Part shown: one piece after another, positions 45,991 through 55,100 of the stretch
Position numbering within the stretch: position 1 is the first letter of the stretch
Layout: each line of letters opens with the position of its first letter
Source: Candidatus Limnocylindrales bacterium
GTDB taxonomy: Bacteria > Moduliflexota > Moduliflexia > Moduliflexales > JAUQPW01
NCBI GenBank assembly: GCA_035559535.1
Contig: DATMBG010000002.1
Coordinates: 1 to 64,000 of the forward strand
Length of the DNA: 64,000 bases
Direction of reading: 5' to 3'
Program-made: the position numbers and the translations under genes
The notes under the pieces: model-generated
What the model was told of the DNA's origin: nothing
The model's database searches: none
Seen by the model: only the letters and a program-made list of their open reading frames with translations

Positions 45991-46146
45991 GTTAAATCCC
46001 CCTGTAAAAGTCAAAAAGGTCGGTAAATCATCTCTCTAAATCCTGCGCTATGGTTAACCTATTCTTCCTCCTTGTCAAGGAAAAAAGATTTCTTTCTTAC
46101 ACAAATTTGAGTCCCGAAACTCAGGAATCAGATTCTCAAAGCCTCT

Positions 46147-46380
46147 TTAAAGGGCAACCTCTTCCATATAAGCTACCTGGTTCAGATTAATGACAGTCTT
46201 AGTCAACGGCTGAGAAGTTGCGGCCTGAACCATGACAAAGGGTGAGGCCTGACCGGCTTCTAAAATTTGTTGAATACTCTCTTTGACACTGAGAGATATC
46301 AAACCGGACTTTTGCTCTACTCGACCTTCCATAGAACCTGAGGTAACCGTCTGAGGAATCACGAAATAAATTTTCGTCAT
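46147..46380 (-). CDS. Small hypothetical protein
   Basis: 77 residues, no signal peptide or membrane helix, mixed polar composition (TSQPLTKTVINLNQVAYMEE). A near-consensus promoter lies upstream (46477-46505). Not recognised. Confidence 0.5.
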   Translation of the reverse strand: MTKIYFVIPQTVTSGSMEGRVEQKSGLISLSVKESIQQILEAGQASPFVMVQAATSQPLTKTVINLNQVAYMEEVAL

Positions 46381-46476
46381 CCTTCCCTCTCCCTCCTCAA
46401 AACGCCAATGGCGTCAGGGTGTACCAAAAATTCCTTCTTTCTAATTGACAAAACTGGAAAGTTATTATGAAATGTC

Positions 46477-46505
46477 ATAATAATTTAGTGGATTAGCCTT
46501 GTCAA
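46477..46505 (-). promoter_or_regulatory. Sigma-70 promoter (minus strand)
   Basis: TTGACA (46500-46505), 17-base spacer, TATTAT (46477-46482). It points to the small gene at 46147-46380. Confidence 0.7.
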
Positions 46506-46518
46506 GTTGAAACCACTT

Positions 46519-46559
46519 CAATTGAAAATCGTCAATTATACCTTGACGATTTTCAATTG
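46519..46559. repeat. 17-bp perfect inverted repeat
   Basis: Arms CAATTGAAAATCGTCAA and TTGACGATTTTCAATTG around a 7-base loop, 17 bases before the protease start at 46577. It may be an operator or a leader hairpin. Confidence 0.7.
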
Positions 46560-46576
46560 TTCACCCCAATGAACTG

Positions 46577-47716
46577 ATGAAACATACGTGGGTTCTTTGT
46601 ATTTTTCTTGCTCTGCTTTTCTTAGGAGGGGAAGTTTCAGCGAAAAATTTTGAACAGATTGCTTTAGAACAAAGACCCGGCATCGTGGCGGTTATTTCCC
46701 TAAACCAGGAAACTGCTTCCTTAGGAACCGGATTTGTGGTCAACCCCAGGGGGTATGTTTTGACCAATTATCACGTGATCCAACAAGGAGACCTGATTGG
46801 AGTTAAATTCTATAATGGAGAGGTCTATGACGCTCGACCCGTCGCTTTTGATGAAGATAAAGACATAGCGGTCTTAAAAATTGATGGGGTCGGCTTTCCT
46901 ACGGTACTTCTTGGAAATTCCAGCGAATTGAAAAAAGGCGAAGCGGTCATTGCCATAGGAAATCCCCTGGGTTGGGAAGGCATTGTTACTCCGGGTCGGA
47001 TTAAAAGGATCTGCTACGTCCGATCCTCCACGGTATTGTGTGGACGTAAACCCAAGGTCTATGATTACCAGCTCATTGAAACTTCAACGCCCCTCTTACC
47101 CGGTAATAGTGGTGGACCTCTGATTAATAGCCGTGGCGAGATTATCGGAATTAATACCCTCCGTTCTAATTATCCCAGTGTAAATTTTGCAGTTCCCATT
47201 AATTATGCCAAAAGCCTGCTAAGCAAGTTGGAAAGAGAAATAGAGGGATTAGAAAAACCCATGGCTAAATCGTATCGCCGAAATGACCTGGCATCTACTA
47301 AACCGAAAGGGAGTGCGGCCATCCAAAGCATCTGGCTGGAACCGAACATCCTTTTAGATGGGGAATGGGGCCTACGCTTCCACGTAAATTTTCTCATCCG
47401 GGGATATGTGGGAGAAGAATGCTCGGTAAAGATCTTTTTCTATTACACAGATGGGCGTAAAGTCCTTAACCAAACCGAAAACTACACAGCTCCAGATAGA
47501 CAGGCCTTTGTTCAAAAGATCTTTATTCCAGAGTCTGCCGAGACCTCCCTCCAGAGTTTATCATTATTTATCCCTTACTACGCTTTACCCCCGGATCTAC
47601 CCCTTCAAGGGGAAATTGTCATTCTGGATCCTATGGGAAAAAAGCTCACCAGTAAGATGTCCAGTCCTTTTTATCTTTCAACCTCTTACTTACAAGGATG
47701 GATACCCCCTCAGTAA
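46577..47716 (+). CDS. HtrA/DegP-type exported serine protease
   Basis: 379 residues with a signal peptide (about 1-22, VSAK). Trypsin-like domain with full triad: H66 (NYHV), D96 (DEDKDIAVL), S178 (GNSGGPL). Instead of a PDZ domain the C-terminus (about 250-379) is a beta-rich region with no recognised family (CSVKIFFYYTDGRKV...). Likely periplasmic protein quality control or processing. Confidence 0.83.
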   Translation: MKHTWVLCIFLALLFLGGEVSAKNFEQIALEQRPGIVAVISLNQETASLGTGFVVNPRGYVLTNYHVIQQGDLIGVKFYNGEVYDARPVAFDEDKDIAVLKIDGVGFPTVLLGNSSELKKGEAVIAIGNPLGWEGIVTPGRIKRICYVRSSTVLCGRKPKVYDYQLIETSTPLLPGNSGGPLINSRGEIIGINTLRSNYPSVNFAVPINYAKSLLSKLEREIEGLEKPMAKSYRRNDLASTKPKGSAAIQSIWLEPNILLDGEWGLRFHVNFLIRGYVGEECSVKIFFYYTDGRKVLNQTENYTAPDRQAFVQKIFIPESAETSLQSLSLFIPYYALPPDLPLQGEIVILDPMGKKLTSKMSSPFYLSTSYLQGWIPPQ

Positions 47717-47894
47717 GGGAAGAAGGACTGGGATATTGAGATATAAGGATAACCAGACTACGGAGTGATGGAACACACAAAGGTCTGATGAATAAAAATA
47801 GAAAATCTGGAGGAACTGAAATCAGATTCGATAAGAAAAAACTGTCAGGGGTATAAGAGGTGTGAAATTTTAAGAATTCCTACATAGACCTGTT

Positions 47895-48428
47895 TTAAAG
47901 CCGTTCACTACAATACTCATAGAATTTACAACTCTGGCAGCGGCTTCGGCTTGAATGATTCCTTCGGGCCGGGGTTTTTCGTAAAAGAATGGCCCGCATT
48001 TCTTCCAGTACGGTACCCAGAGCAGGAATTAAAGTCGGATCGTACGAAACTTCAGTTTGCCCATCCCTGAATCGCAAAATACCTTGATAAGGCCGGAGTC
48101 CAAATTCTCTTTCAACAAGTAGAAAGTAAGCGGCCAGTTGCATTCGATGGGAAAGGTACAGCTCTCCAGGTTTCGTTCCTCGCTTATCTTCAATAACAAG
48201 AGCCTGGGAACGGTTCCGATAAACCCAATCGGGTTTACCGCAGAGAATAACCCCCTTAATGAAAGCCTTAAGTAACCTCCCTTCGCCTTGAGCATCGGTA
48301 TAAATCAGCTTCCAGCCTTTAGGAATACTTAATTCCCTGGAAAGTCTTCTTTTTTTCAAAAGGAGATAGGGAAGAAAGAGGAAAAAATTGAAGAAAATAA
48401 ACAGACCTAACCCTAGATTGAGATTCAT
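47895..48428 (-). CDS. Membrane-anchored Cas4-like nuclease, C-terminal half
   Basis: 177 residues. One N-terminal membrane helix (about 6-25) is followed by a PD-(D/E)XK nuclease core of the RecB/Cas4 type: GKPDWVY (D67), VIEDKRG (E80, K82), RMQLAAYFLL (Q97). Three cysteines at the end (C164, C167, C173) can hold an iron-sulfur cluster, but the usual fourth, N-terminal one is missing; it is present in the gene just upstream (Cys48), which overlaps by ATGA. The pair together make a complete Cas4-like protein. No CRISPR array or cas gene is seen here. Confidence 0.72.
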   Translation of the reverse strand: MNLNLGLGLFIFFNFFLFLPYLLLKKRRLSRELSIPKGWKLIYTDAQGEGRLLKAFIKGVILCGKPDWVYRNRSQALVIEDKRGTKPGELYLSHRMQLAAYFLLVEREFGLRPYQGILRFRDGQTEVSYDPTLIPALGTVLEEMRAILLRKTPARRNHSSRSRCQSCKFYEYCSERL

Positions 48429-48856
48429 AGCCCCCTCCAGAGTAGAAAGGTCAGAAGGATAAATCCAACCCCTATAGAAATCCAGATCAGGTTTTCCAGA
48501 TAGAAGAGGAATCTTGTTTTCCAGGAAATGCGGCTGTGATGTTGAAGTCCTTTGTTAAGAAGCTCATAGGCTTCCAGAAGGTCGAGTAAATATCGAAGCT
48601 CAACCTTTTCTTCTGGAGAAAGAAACTTTTTAGCGCGCAGTTCGTTGATCTTTCTCAGAGCCTCCGCCTGGGAGAGTATCTGACCCTGGCGTTCCCGGTA
48701 CCAGGCCAAAGGGCAGAAACTGTACTGTCCTACTTCAGATACCGTAATAAAAACAGGATTTTTAAGAAGGGATTCCATATCGGAGAATGAACCATCCGCT
48801 TCGTTCTGCGGAATCCGGGTTCCAGATAAAATCGAAGGAAGCAGGCTATACTCCAA
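48425..48856 (-). CDS. Membrane-anchored Cas4-like nuclease, N-terminal half
   Basis: 143 residues. The middle has the Cas4-type first cysteine block EVGQYSFCPLAWYRERQG (Cys48), followed by a helical linker. A C-terminal membrane helix (about 113-140) faces the N-terminal helix of the next protein. The stop overlaps the next start (ATGA). Alone it lacks every nuclease residue. In single-chain family members I would expect this region to be joined to the core. Confidence 0.65.
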   Translation of the reverse strand: MEYSLLPSILSGTRIPQNEADGSFSDMESLLKNPVFITVSEVGQYSFCPLAWYRERQGQILSQAEALRKINELRAKKFLSPEEKVELRYLLDLLEAYELLNKGLQHHSRISWKTRFLFYLENLIWISIGVGFILLTFLLWRGL

Positions 48857-48922
48857 ACCGACAGACTACTCCCCCATCAGGTGAAATCATATTTTGAATA
48901 AAGGCGAAGGAAGCTCTTTGGA

Positions 48923-49915
48923 TTATATTCCGGTAGTTTTATAGAATTTATATCGGTCCTCGCTTCGGACTGTAATTTCGTAGGTGACCCCATTACGTAA
49001 GATGGTTAACTCTAGCTTGTCACCTACGGAAGTAGACCATAACTGCTGGAGAAAATCGGCATCACTGGAAATCTCTATACCGTTCAGATGGGTAATAATA
49101 TCCCCCCGTTGAATTCCGGCTTTATCGCCAGGACCTCCAGCCACAACCCCTGCCACCGCCATTCCCTCGGCAACTAAAACATGGTAAACCCCCAGCCAGG
49201 AACGGGAAGGCCGACTGAGAACCCTGCCGAATTTTAGAAGCTCATCTTTAATGCCATGAAAGATATCAATGGGAATAGCCAGATTCATGGCTTGAGGCTC
49301 ACTGAGTTGAAGAGAAATAATCCCAATACACTCTCCTTGAAAATTAAGGAGAGGACTACCTCCAAACGCAGGATTTGGCGGAACCACCAGAATAGCTTCA
49401 TCCAACATGTACTCCCAATATCCGACAAAGGGTTGAATAGCAAAAATACGTCCATTGGTTATGACCCGGGTGTTTTCCTCCAGACTACCCATGGTAACAG
49501 TTAAGTCTCCGACGTTGGCTTCCTCGGAAGAGCCTAAAGAAATAGGCCATTGACCTACCGGTTCTAGAGCCCGAAGAACTCCAAATCCACTTTCAAGATC
49601 AACTCCTAAGAGCTTTGCCGGTACTTGCTGACCATCATCCAGAGTAATTTGAGCCGTATCTGCCTCCAAAATGAGATATCCTACCGTTAAAACATGAATC
49701 TCATCGATCAGAACCCCGGTTCCCTGACGAAAAGTCCCTAGAACCCGACTGGAAGGACTTGTCTCTGAAATACTGGCCTGCACACGTACTACAGAGGGTC
49801 GAACCTTATCTACAATCTGTAGGATCTGATCCTTAAGACCTACATGACCATTATGCTCATAAGAAAGTTGATAAACAATTTGCGCCATAGTTTCCTTAAC
49901 TTCACCTACTTCCAT
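48923..49915 (-). CDS. Inactive HtrA homologue (pseudo-protease) with PDZ domain
   Basis: 330 residues without a signal peptide. The fold matches HtrA: N-terminal protease domain and C-terminal PDZ (WLGVYHVLVAEGMAVAG...DKAGIQRGDIITHLNG). All triad places are lost: the His region reads VLTVGYLI (Tyr80), the Asp place Gly110 (VDLESGFGVL), the Ser place Gly185 (AFGGSPLL). It is probably a peptide-binding or scaffold protein. The cas4-like pair lies 66 bases downstream on the same strand, so one operon is likely. Confidence 0.78.
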   Translation of the reverse strand: MEVGEVKETMAQIVYQLSYEHNGHVGLKDQILQIVDKVRPSVVRVQASISETSPSSRVLGTFRQGTGVLIDEIHVLTVGYLILEADTAQITLDDGQQVPAKLLGVDLESGFGVLRALEPVGQWPISLGSSEEANVGDLTVTMGSLEENTRVITNGRIFAIQPFVGYWEYMLDEAILVVPPNPAFGGSPLLNFQGECIGIISLQLSEPQAMNLAIPIDIFHGIKDELLKFGRVLSRPSRSWLGVYHVLVAEGMAVAGVVAGGPGDKAGIQRGDIITHLNGIEISSDADFLQQLWSTSVGDKLELTILRNGVTYEITVRSEDRYKFYKTTGI

Positions 49916-50340
49916 TCGTCAGGAAGTTTTCTGCTTTACGAGATTACTATGTCACCAAACTTTAGAGATGTCAATCCTTAATGTAGTAAATAATACGGAA
50001 GTTTAGTCCAGGAGAAATATAACATTTTTATCTCTACCTTGTCTCCAGGCTCTATTCCCCTGTTGTTGATTTAAGGTTTAAACAGCCCCTGCAAAACCCC
50101 CTGCTTTAAATCCACAACATTAAAGCGCTGCTTCAAATTCCCCTTCCTTATGAGAAGACAGAACCTTTAGACCTGAATTCCCGGAGGAAACCTGAAAATA
50201 AGAAAAGGGAGTAAAAATCCGAAGCACCCTTGCTTATCTTAAAGGGTAGCAATATATTAAGTATTGCTTTCAAGGGATGGGAATTATGAGTTATTCTAAT
50301 TATAGAAACCCCTCTCGTTAAACTTTAAATCTAAAGGCCT
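49916..50340. other. Divergent intergenic region
   Basis: 425 bases between the pseudo-HtrA and the radical SAM gene. An AGCAATA/TATTGCT hairpin is near 50248-50268. No gene is seen. Confidence 0.45.
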
Positions 50341-51324
50341 ATGTTTCAACCTTCCTATCTTAAACTTTACGAATCCGGTGAACTTAAAGAAAGGGTCGAA
50401 AAACTAGAAGCCATGCTGGCCAGTTGTAATATTTGCCCTCGGGATTGCCGGGTAAATCGACTCAACGATGAAATTGCCGCCTGTTACTCAGGTTATAAAC
50501 CCATCGTCTCTGCTTACGTACCCCATTTCGGAGAAGAACCTCAACTGGTAGGAACCCATGGAGTTGGGAATATCTTTTTCGGTAACTGTAATCTTCGATG
50601 CGTTTACTGTCAAAATTATCAGATCAGCCAGAACTGGAGGATAGAGAGAAAAAATGAAGTTACCTTTGAGAGATTGGCCGAGATGATGATAGAACTTCAA
50701 GGAAAAGGATGCCACAGTATTGGGCTTGTTTCTCCAACCCATTTTGTTCCCCAAATAGTCAAAGCTGTTTACCTGGCCATTCCGATGGGACTTCGTCTTC
50801 CTCTCGTTTATAATACCAACGCCTACGATTCGGTCGAGGTACTCAAATTGTTGGATGGGATCATCGACATCTATCTTCCCGATTTGAAGTATAGCGAAGA
50901 TGAAATGGGCTGGCAGTATTCCAAGGTCAAGGAATACGTTCGTCACGCCCGGGCAGCCCTCAAAGAAATGTATCGTCAGATGGGAAGTGAGTTGATCCTG
51001 GGGGAAGATGGGCTGGTCAAACGGGGCCTGATTATTCGCCACCTGGTCTTACCTAATGATATTGCCGGAAGTAAAGAATCTCTTAAATTTATCCGAAACG
51101 AGCTCAGTAATCGGGTTACCCTGAGTATTATGTCCCAATATTATCCCACCCATAAAGCCAAAAATCTCCCTCTTTTAGACCGAAAAATTCGAGAAAGCGA
51201 ATACAACAAAGTCTTACAGCTTCTAGAAAAACTGGGGTTTGAAGAGGGATGGATCCAGGATTTTGAAAGTACCGACTATTACCGTCCTGATTTTGATAAT
51301 CGCGAACAACCCTTTACACGCTAA
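50341..51324 (+). CDS. PflA-like radical SAM protein (COG1313 type)
   Basis: 327 residues. An N-terminal cysteine block (CNICPRDC) precedes the radical SAM motif GNCNLRCVYCQNYQIS. It belongs to the group annotated as putative pyruvate-formate-lyase activating enzymes; the actual target is unknown. The C-terminal part lacks further clusters. No glycyl-radical enzyme is adjacent. AAAGG precedes the ATG. Confidence 0.82.
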   Translation: MFQPSYLKLYESGELKERVEKLEAMLASCNICPRDCRVNRLNDEIAACYSGYKPIVSAYVPHFGEEPQLVGTHGVGNIFFGNCNLRCVYCQNYQISQNWRIERKNEVTFERLAEMMIELQGKGCHSIGLVSPTHFVPQIVKAVYLAIPMGLRLPLVYNTNAYDSVEVLKLLDGIIDIYLPDLKYSEDEMGWQYSKVKEYVRHARAALKEMYRQMGSELILGEDGLVKRGLIIRHLVLPNDIAGSKESLKFIRNELSNRVTLSIMSQYYPTHKAKNLPLLDRKIRESEYNKVLQLLEKLGFEEGWIQDFESTDYYRPDFDNREQPFTR

Positions 51325-51335
51325 TCTGCTTTCAA

Positions 51336-51977
51336 CTATTTAATCCGCTCAAATTCTCCGGTGACCGAGTTGAAAATCACGAGATTGTAATTGGTTTGAA
51401 CGGTTGCCGTCACATCCGATACGGCTACATCGGTTACTTTTTCACCGGCCAGGAGATTCTGAGAACTCCAACGCCCCAGGGATGCAGAAAAGCCCAGAAT
51501 ACGACGGAGGGTAGCCACAAGCCCTACACTATTCCCAATCCTGGAATTAATAAGTCCTTCTCCAGCCATAAAGGAGGTCGTTGCCCAATTCAGGGCAGCC
51601 GGACTCAGGGCATGAGCCCCCAAATTGGTAATCACCAAAACTATCTGATCTCCTGCCTCAACCCCCCTGAGCGCACCCTCACCGGGTTTCAAATTTCGAA
51701 TAACCCAAATCCGGGTCCGCGCACTAAATCCCAAGATCCGACGATTCGTCAAGGCAAATCCCATGAGCCCTTCTGCTCCCGATTGAAGCACCCTCTCCCC
51801 CGGCATCAAGCGCTTAATAATGGCTCCCCCCTGACCGGAACTGATCGCAACAACTTTCTCCTCAAATACGGTTACCTGAACCTGATCGGGAATCTCCTGG
51901 GCATAGAGTCGGGAGGATAAACTAAGTAAACTGATCAGACTGAAAGTTAAAAGTTGTAAAAAGAAGGTCGAAACCAT
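51336..51977 (-). CDS. Exported protein with internal duplication
   Basis: 213 residues with a signal peptide (about 1-26, LYAQ). Two similar halves: each has RRILGFSA followed by a short hydrophobic loop and NLxxGE. The phrase TNRRILGF recalls small beta PH-like domains, but this is a weak likeness. Periplasmic; no known function. Confidence 0.6.
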   Translation of the reverse strand: MVSTFFLQLLTFSLISLLSLSSRLYAQEIPDQVQVTVFEEKVVAISSGQGGAIIKRLMPGERVLQSGAEGLMGFALTNRRILGFSARTRIWVIRNLKPGEGALRGVEAGDQIVLVITNLGAHALSPAALNWATTSFMAGEGLINSRIGNSVGLVATLRRILGFSASLGRWSSQNLLAGEKVTDVAVSDVTATVQTNYNLVIFNSVTGEFERIK

Positions 51978-52014
51978 GAAATTCAGACCTGTGGGTCCCT
52001 AAAGTTTAAATTCC

Positions 52015-52044
52015 TTGACATAAAACCTGTTTATACAACATAAT
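52015..52044 (+). promoter_or_regulatory. Sigma-70-like promoter
   Basis: TTGACA, 18-base spacer, CATAAT, 121 bases before the HEAT protein gene. Confidence 0.5.
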
Positions 52045-52164
52045 ACCCGGAGGGTAAAGAAGGCTACCTAAAACTTTAAGCTTCAACTATCCCATAAGCC
52101 CTAGGCCTATACCATAGACTACCTCTCCCCAGGGCCATTTAAATCACTTACCATTAAGGCATTT

Positions 52165-55100
52165 TTGATAACCTTTAACATCATGGACTTAAAAAAATCT
52201 AAACGCTTTCTGGTCGGAGTAATCTTCTTCGTATTTTTGACCCTACTCATCGGATACGATATCTGGACCGATGTTTTAAATTATCACTTTCGTCTAAGCC
52301 CTAAAAAGGGGATTTCGAACACCATCGAACTGTATCGAGGAAAGGTAAACAGTTGGAACCCTTTTGGATTAAAGAAATATCAGCTAGAAACCGGATATCT
52401 ACGAAACCAGATCGAAGAGGATAAGCTTTTTGCCGAAAAACCCTTGACAAATTTTGAGACCTGGAATCTGGAACTCCTGGAATATTTCCCTCTTCTAAAA
52501 AGGATCTCTGCTTACCGGGAAATCGGAGAAATAGGAAAGGCTCTGAAATTAGCAGATACGGCCATTTCCAAAGAGAATAGGGCTCAAACCCAAGAGATCC
52601 TCCATCTTCTGGGTAATTTTCATTCAGGTAAAGTAATCTCTGTTTTGAAAGCCCATTTAGAACCCTCCGAAGATTCAAGTATCCGAAGAGATATCATTCC
52701 AATCCTGGGTTCCATGAAAATTCCCGAAGCCATGGAGGTTTTAATGACCTTATTGAAGGATTCAGACAAATACGTAAAACTGGATGCAGCCCAAGAACTT
52801 GTGCCAGTGGGAAGGACGGAAGTGATTGAACCCCTACTCATCTTACTCAAGGATTCGGATAAACAGGTCCAACTCAGGGCTGCAAAAATGCTCGTACAGT
52901 TAGGACGCGTGGAGGTAATAGAACCCTTGGTGACTTTACTGAAAGATCCCAATTATCATATTCGGACCGATGCCGCCAGGTTATTACTCCAATCCAGACG
53001 GGTCGAGATGATCGAACCTCTGGTAGCCTTACTGAAAGATCCGAATTCAGAAGTACGGCGTAATGTAACGGAAATACTGCTGGGCCTGGGTCATATTGAG
53101 ATGGTCGAGCCGCTGATAGCCTTGTTAAAGGATTCCGATACTTCTCTGCAGCTTAACGTGGCCGAGATGCTGGTAGAGTTGAAGCGGACCGAAGCGGTCG
53201 GGCCTTTGATAGCCTTGTTGAAAGATCCGGATCCGGAAGTACAAACCCGGGCGGCCTTTGCGTTGGCCCGGTTGAGTCAGGTCGAAGCGATAGAACCTTT
53301 GATAACTTTACTGAGACATCCGATTCCTTTCATGCGGTTTCGGGCCGCAGAAGCCCTTGTACAATTGAACCGTGCTGAAGTCGTTGAACCCCTGGTAGCC
53401 CTCCTCCAGGACCCAGATCCGGAGATACGAGCACGTGCAGCATCGGTACTGGGACGATTGGGACGGACCGAGGCAGTAGGTCCCTTATTATCCTTATTAA
53501 AGGATGAAGATCATTTTGTTCGACGCACGGCGACATCGGCCCTTGTAAAGTTGGGTCGTGCTGAGGCGATGGAACCTTTATTGACCATGGTTAAGGATAA
53601 AGATCCCCTCGTACGACGTACGGTGACTTCTCTATTAGGAGAACTAGGGCAGGCCGAAGCAGTAGAACCTTTGATCACCCTCTTAAAGGATCCAGATTCC
53701 GATGTACGAAACCGCGCCATATCCATGTTAGAAGAGCTGGATCGTACCGAAGCAGCCAAACCGCTGGTAGTCCTGTTAAAAGATCCGAATACCTTTGTAC
53801 GAAGCCATGCAGCAGAGGCCCTAATCCAGTTAGGTCAGGTCGAGATTTTGGAGCCTCTGATCACCTTATTGAAGGATGAGGATTCGGATGTGCGTAACCG
53901 TGTCGCTTCAATACTTATAGAATCAGGTCAGGTTGAAGCGGTAGAACCTTTGAAGGTTTTGTTGAAAGATCCAGATTCCGGGGTGCGAAGCCGTGCAGCG
54001 GCTGTACTGGCGGAGTTAGGTCGTATGGAGGCCGTAGAACCGCTCCTGGCTCTGCTAAAGGACCCGGACCCGGAAGTACGAAATCGTGCGGTATTTGCGC
54101 TGGTAGAACTGGGCCGCACGGAAGCTGTTGAACCCCTGATAGCTCTGCTGAGGGGTCCGGATAAATACGTACAAAACCGGGCCATAGCTGCCCTGGTGAA
54201 ATTGGGACGGGTTGAAGCTGTGGAACCACTCCTGATTTTACTAAAGGATCGGGATCCGGTGGTACGAAGGGGTGCAGCGCTTGCATTGGGAGAGTTCAAT
54301 CATGCCGAGGCAATAGAACCTTTAATGGCCTTATTAGAAGATCAAGATCCGGAGATACGAAATCGAGCGGCCCTGCTGTTGGGTAAATTGAGGTATCCAG
54401 GAGCTCTGGAATCCTTGATAAACTTATTAAAAGATCCGGATAAATATGTACAAATGGGTGCGGCCTCTGCATTGGGAGAATTGGGACGAGAGGAGGCTGT
54501 AGAACCTTTAGAGGTCTTACTGAAGGATCCCGATAAATATCTGCGATTGAGTGCGACCTCTGCACTGATAAAACTGAGATATCCAGAACCTGTTGAACAA
54601 TTGGGAGATCTTTTAAAGGATAAAGAACCCCTGGTGCGATATAGTACGGTCCAGGCGTTTGGAGAATCGGGTCTTACACAGGCTATAGAACCCCTGGCAG
54701 TTCTACTTAACGATCCCGATCCCTCCGTACGAAGTCGTACGGCATTGACCTTGGGTAAGTTATCTGCCGGGGAAAAGTTGGGGGCTCTTCAAGCTCTCTT
54801 CCAAGATGCCAGGGAAAAATATGAAGTTAAACTGGCTACAGCAATGGCTTTATGGGAATTAAACCAGAGGGAAGGCTTAGAATTTCTAATCGAGAAATCC
54901 AGAAGTCCAAGAGCCATCCAGCGAAGAAAAGTTGCAGAGATTTTGGGAGAAGTTTCCTCAGAACCAGGAACTTCTTTGCTGATATCCCTGCTCTCCGATA
55001 AGATACGAAGGGTTAGAATTCAAGCCATAGAATCTCTGGGACGTTCAAAGGGAAAAGCCTCTCTTTCCCATTTACATAGAATTCTCGAGGAATCTGATCC

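Noticed and set aside
47895-48856. A CRISPR-Cas locus around the Cas4-like genes
   Set aside because: No repeat array and no other cas gene are seen within the window.
52620-54600. Long open frames on the minus strand opposite the HEAT array
   Set aside because: They mirror the tandem repeats of the plus-strand gene, have repeat-like translations rich in P, S, R and T, and no ribosome sites.
52740-54750. Regular 93-base DNA repeats that could suggest a CRISPR-like or satellite array
   Set aside because: The period is 31 codons and the frame is open throughout; they are HEAT repeats in a protein.
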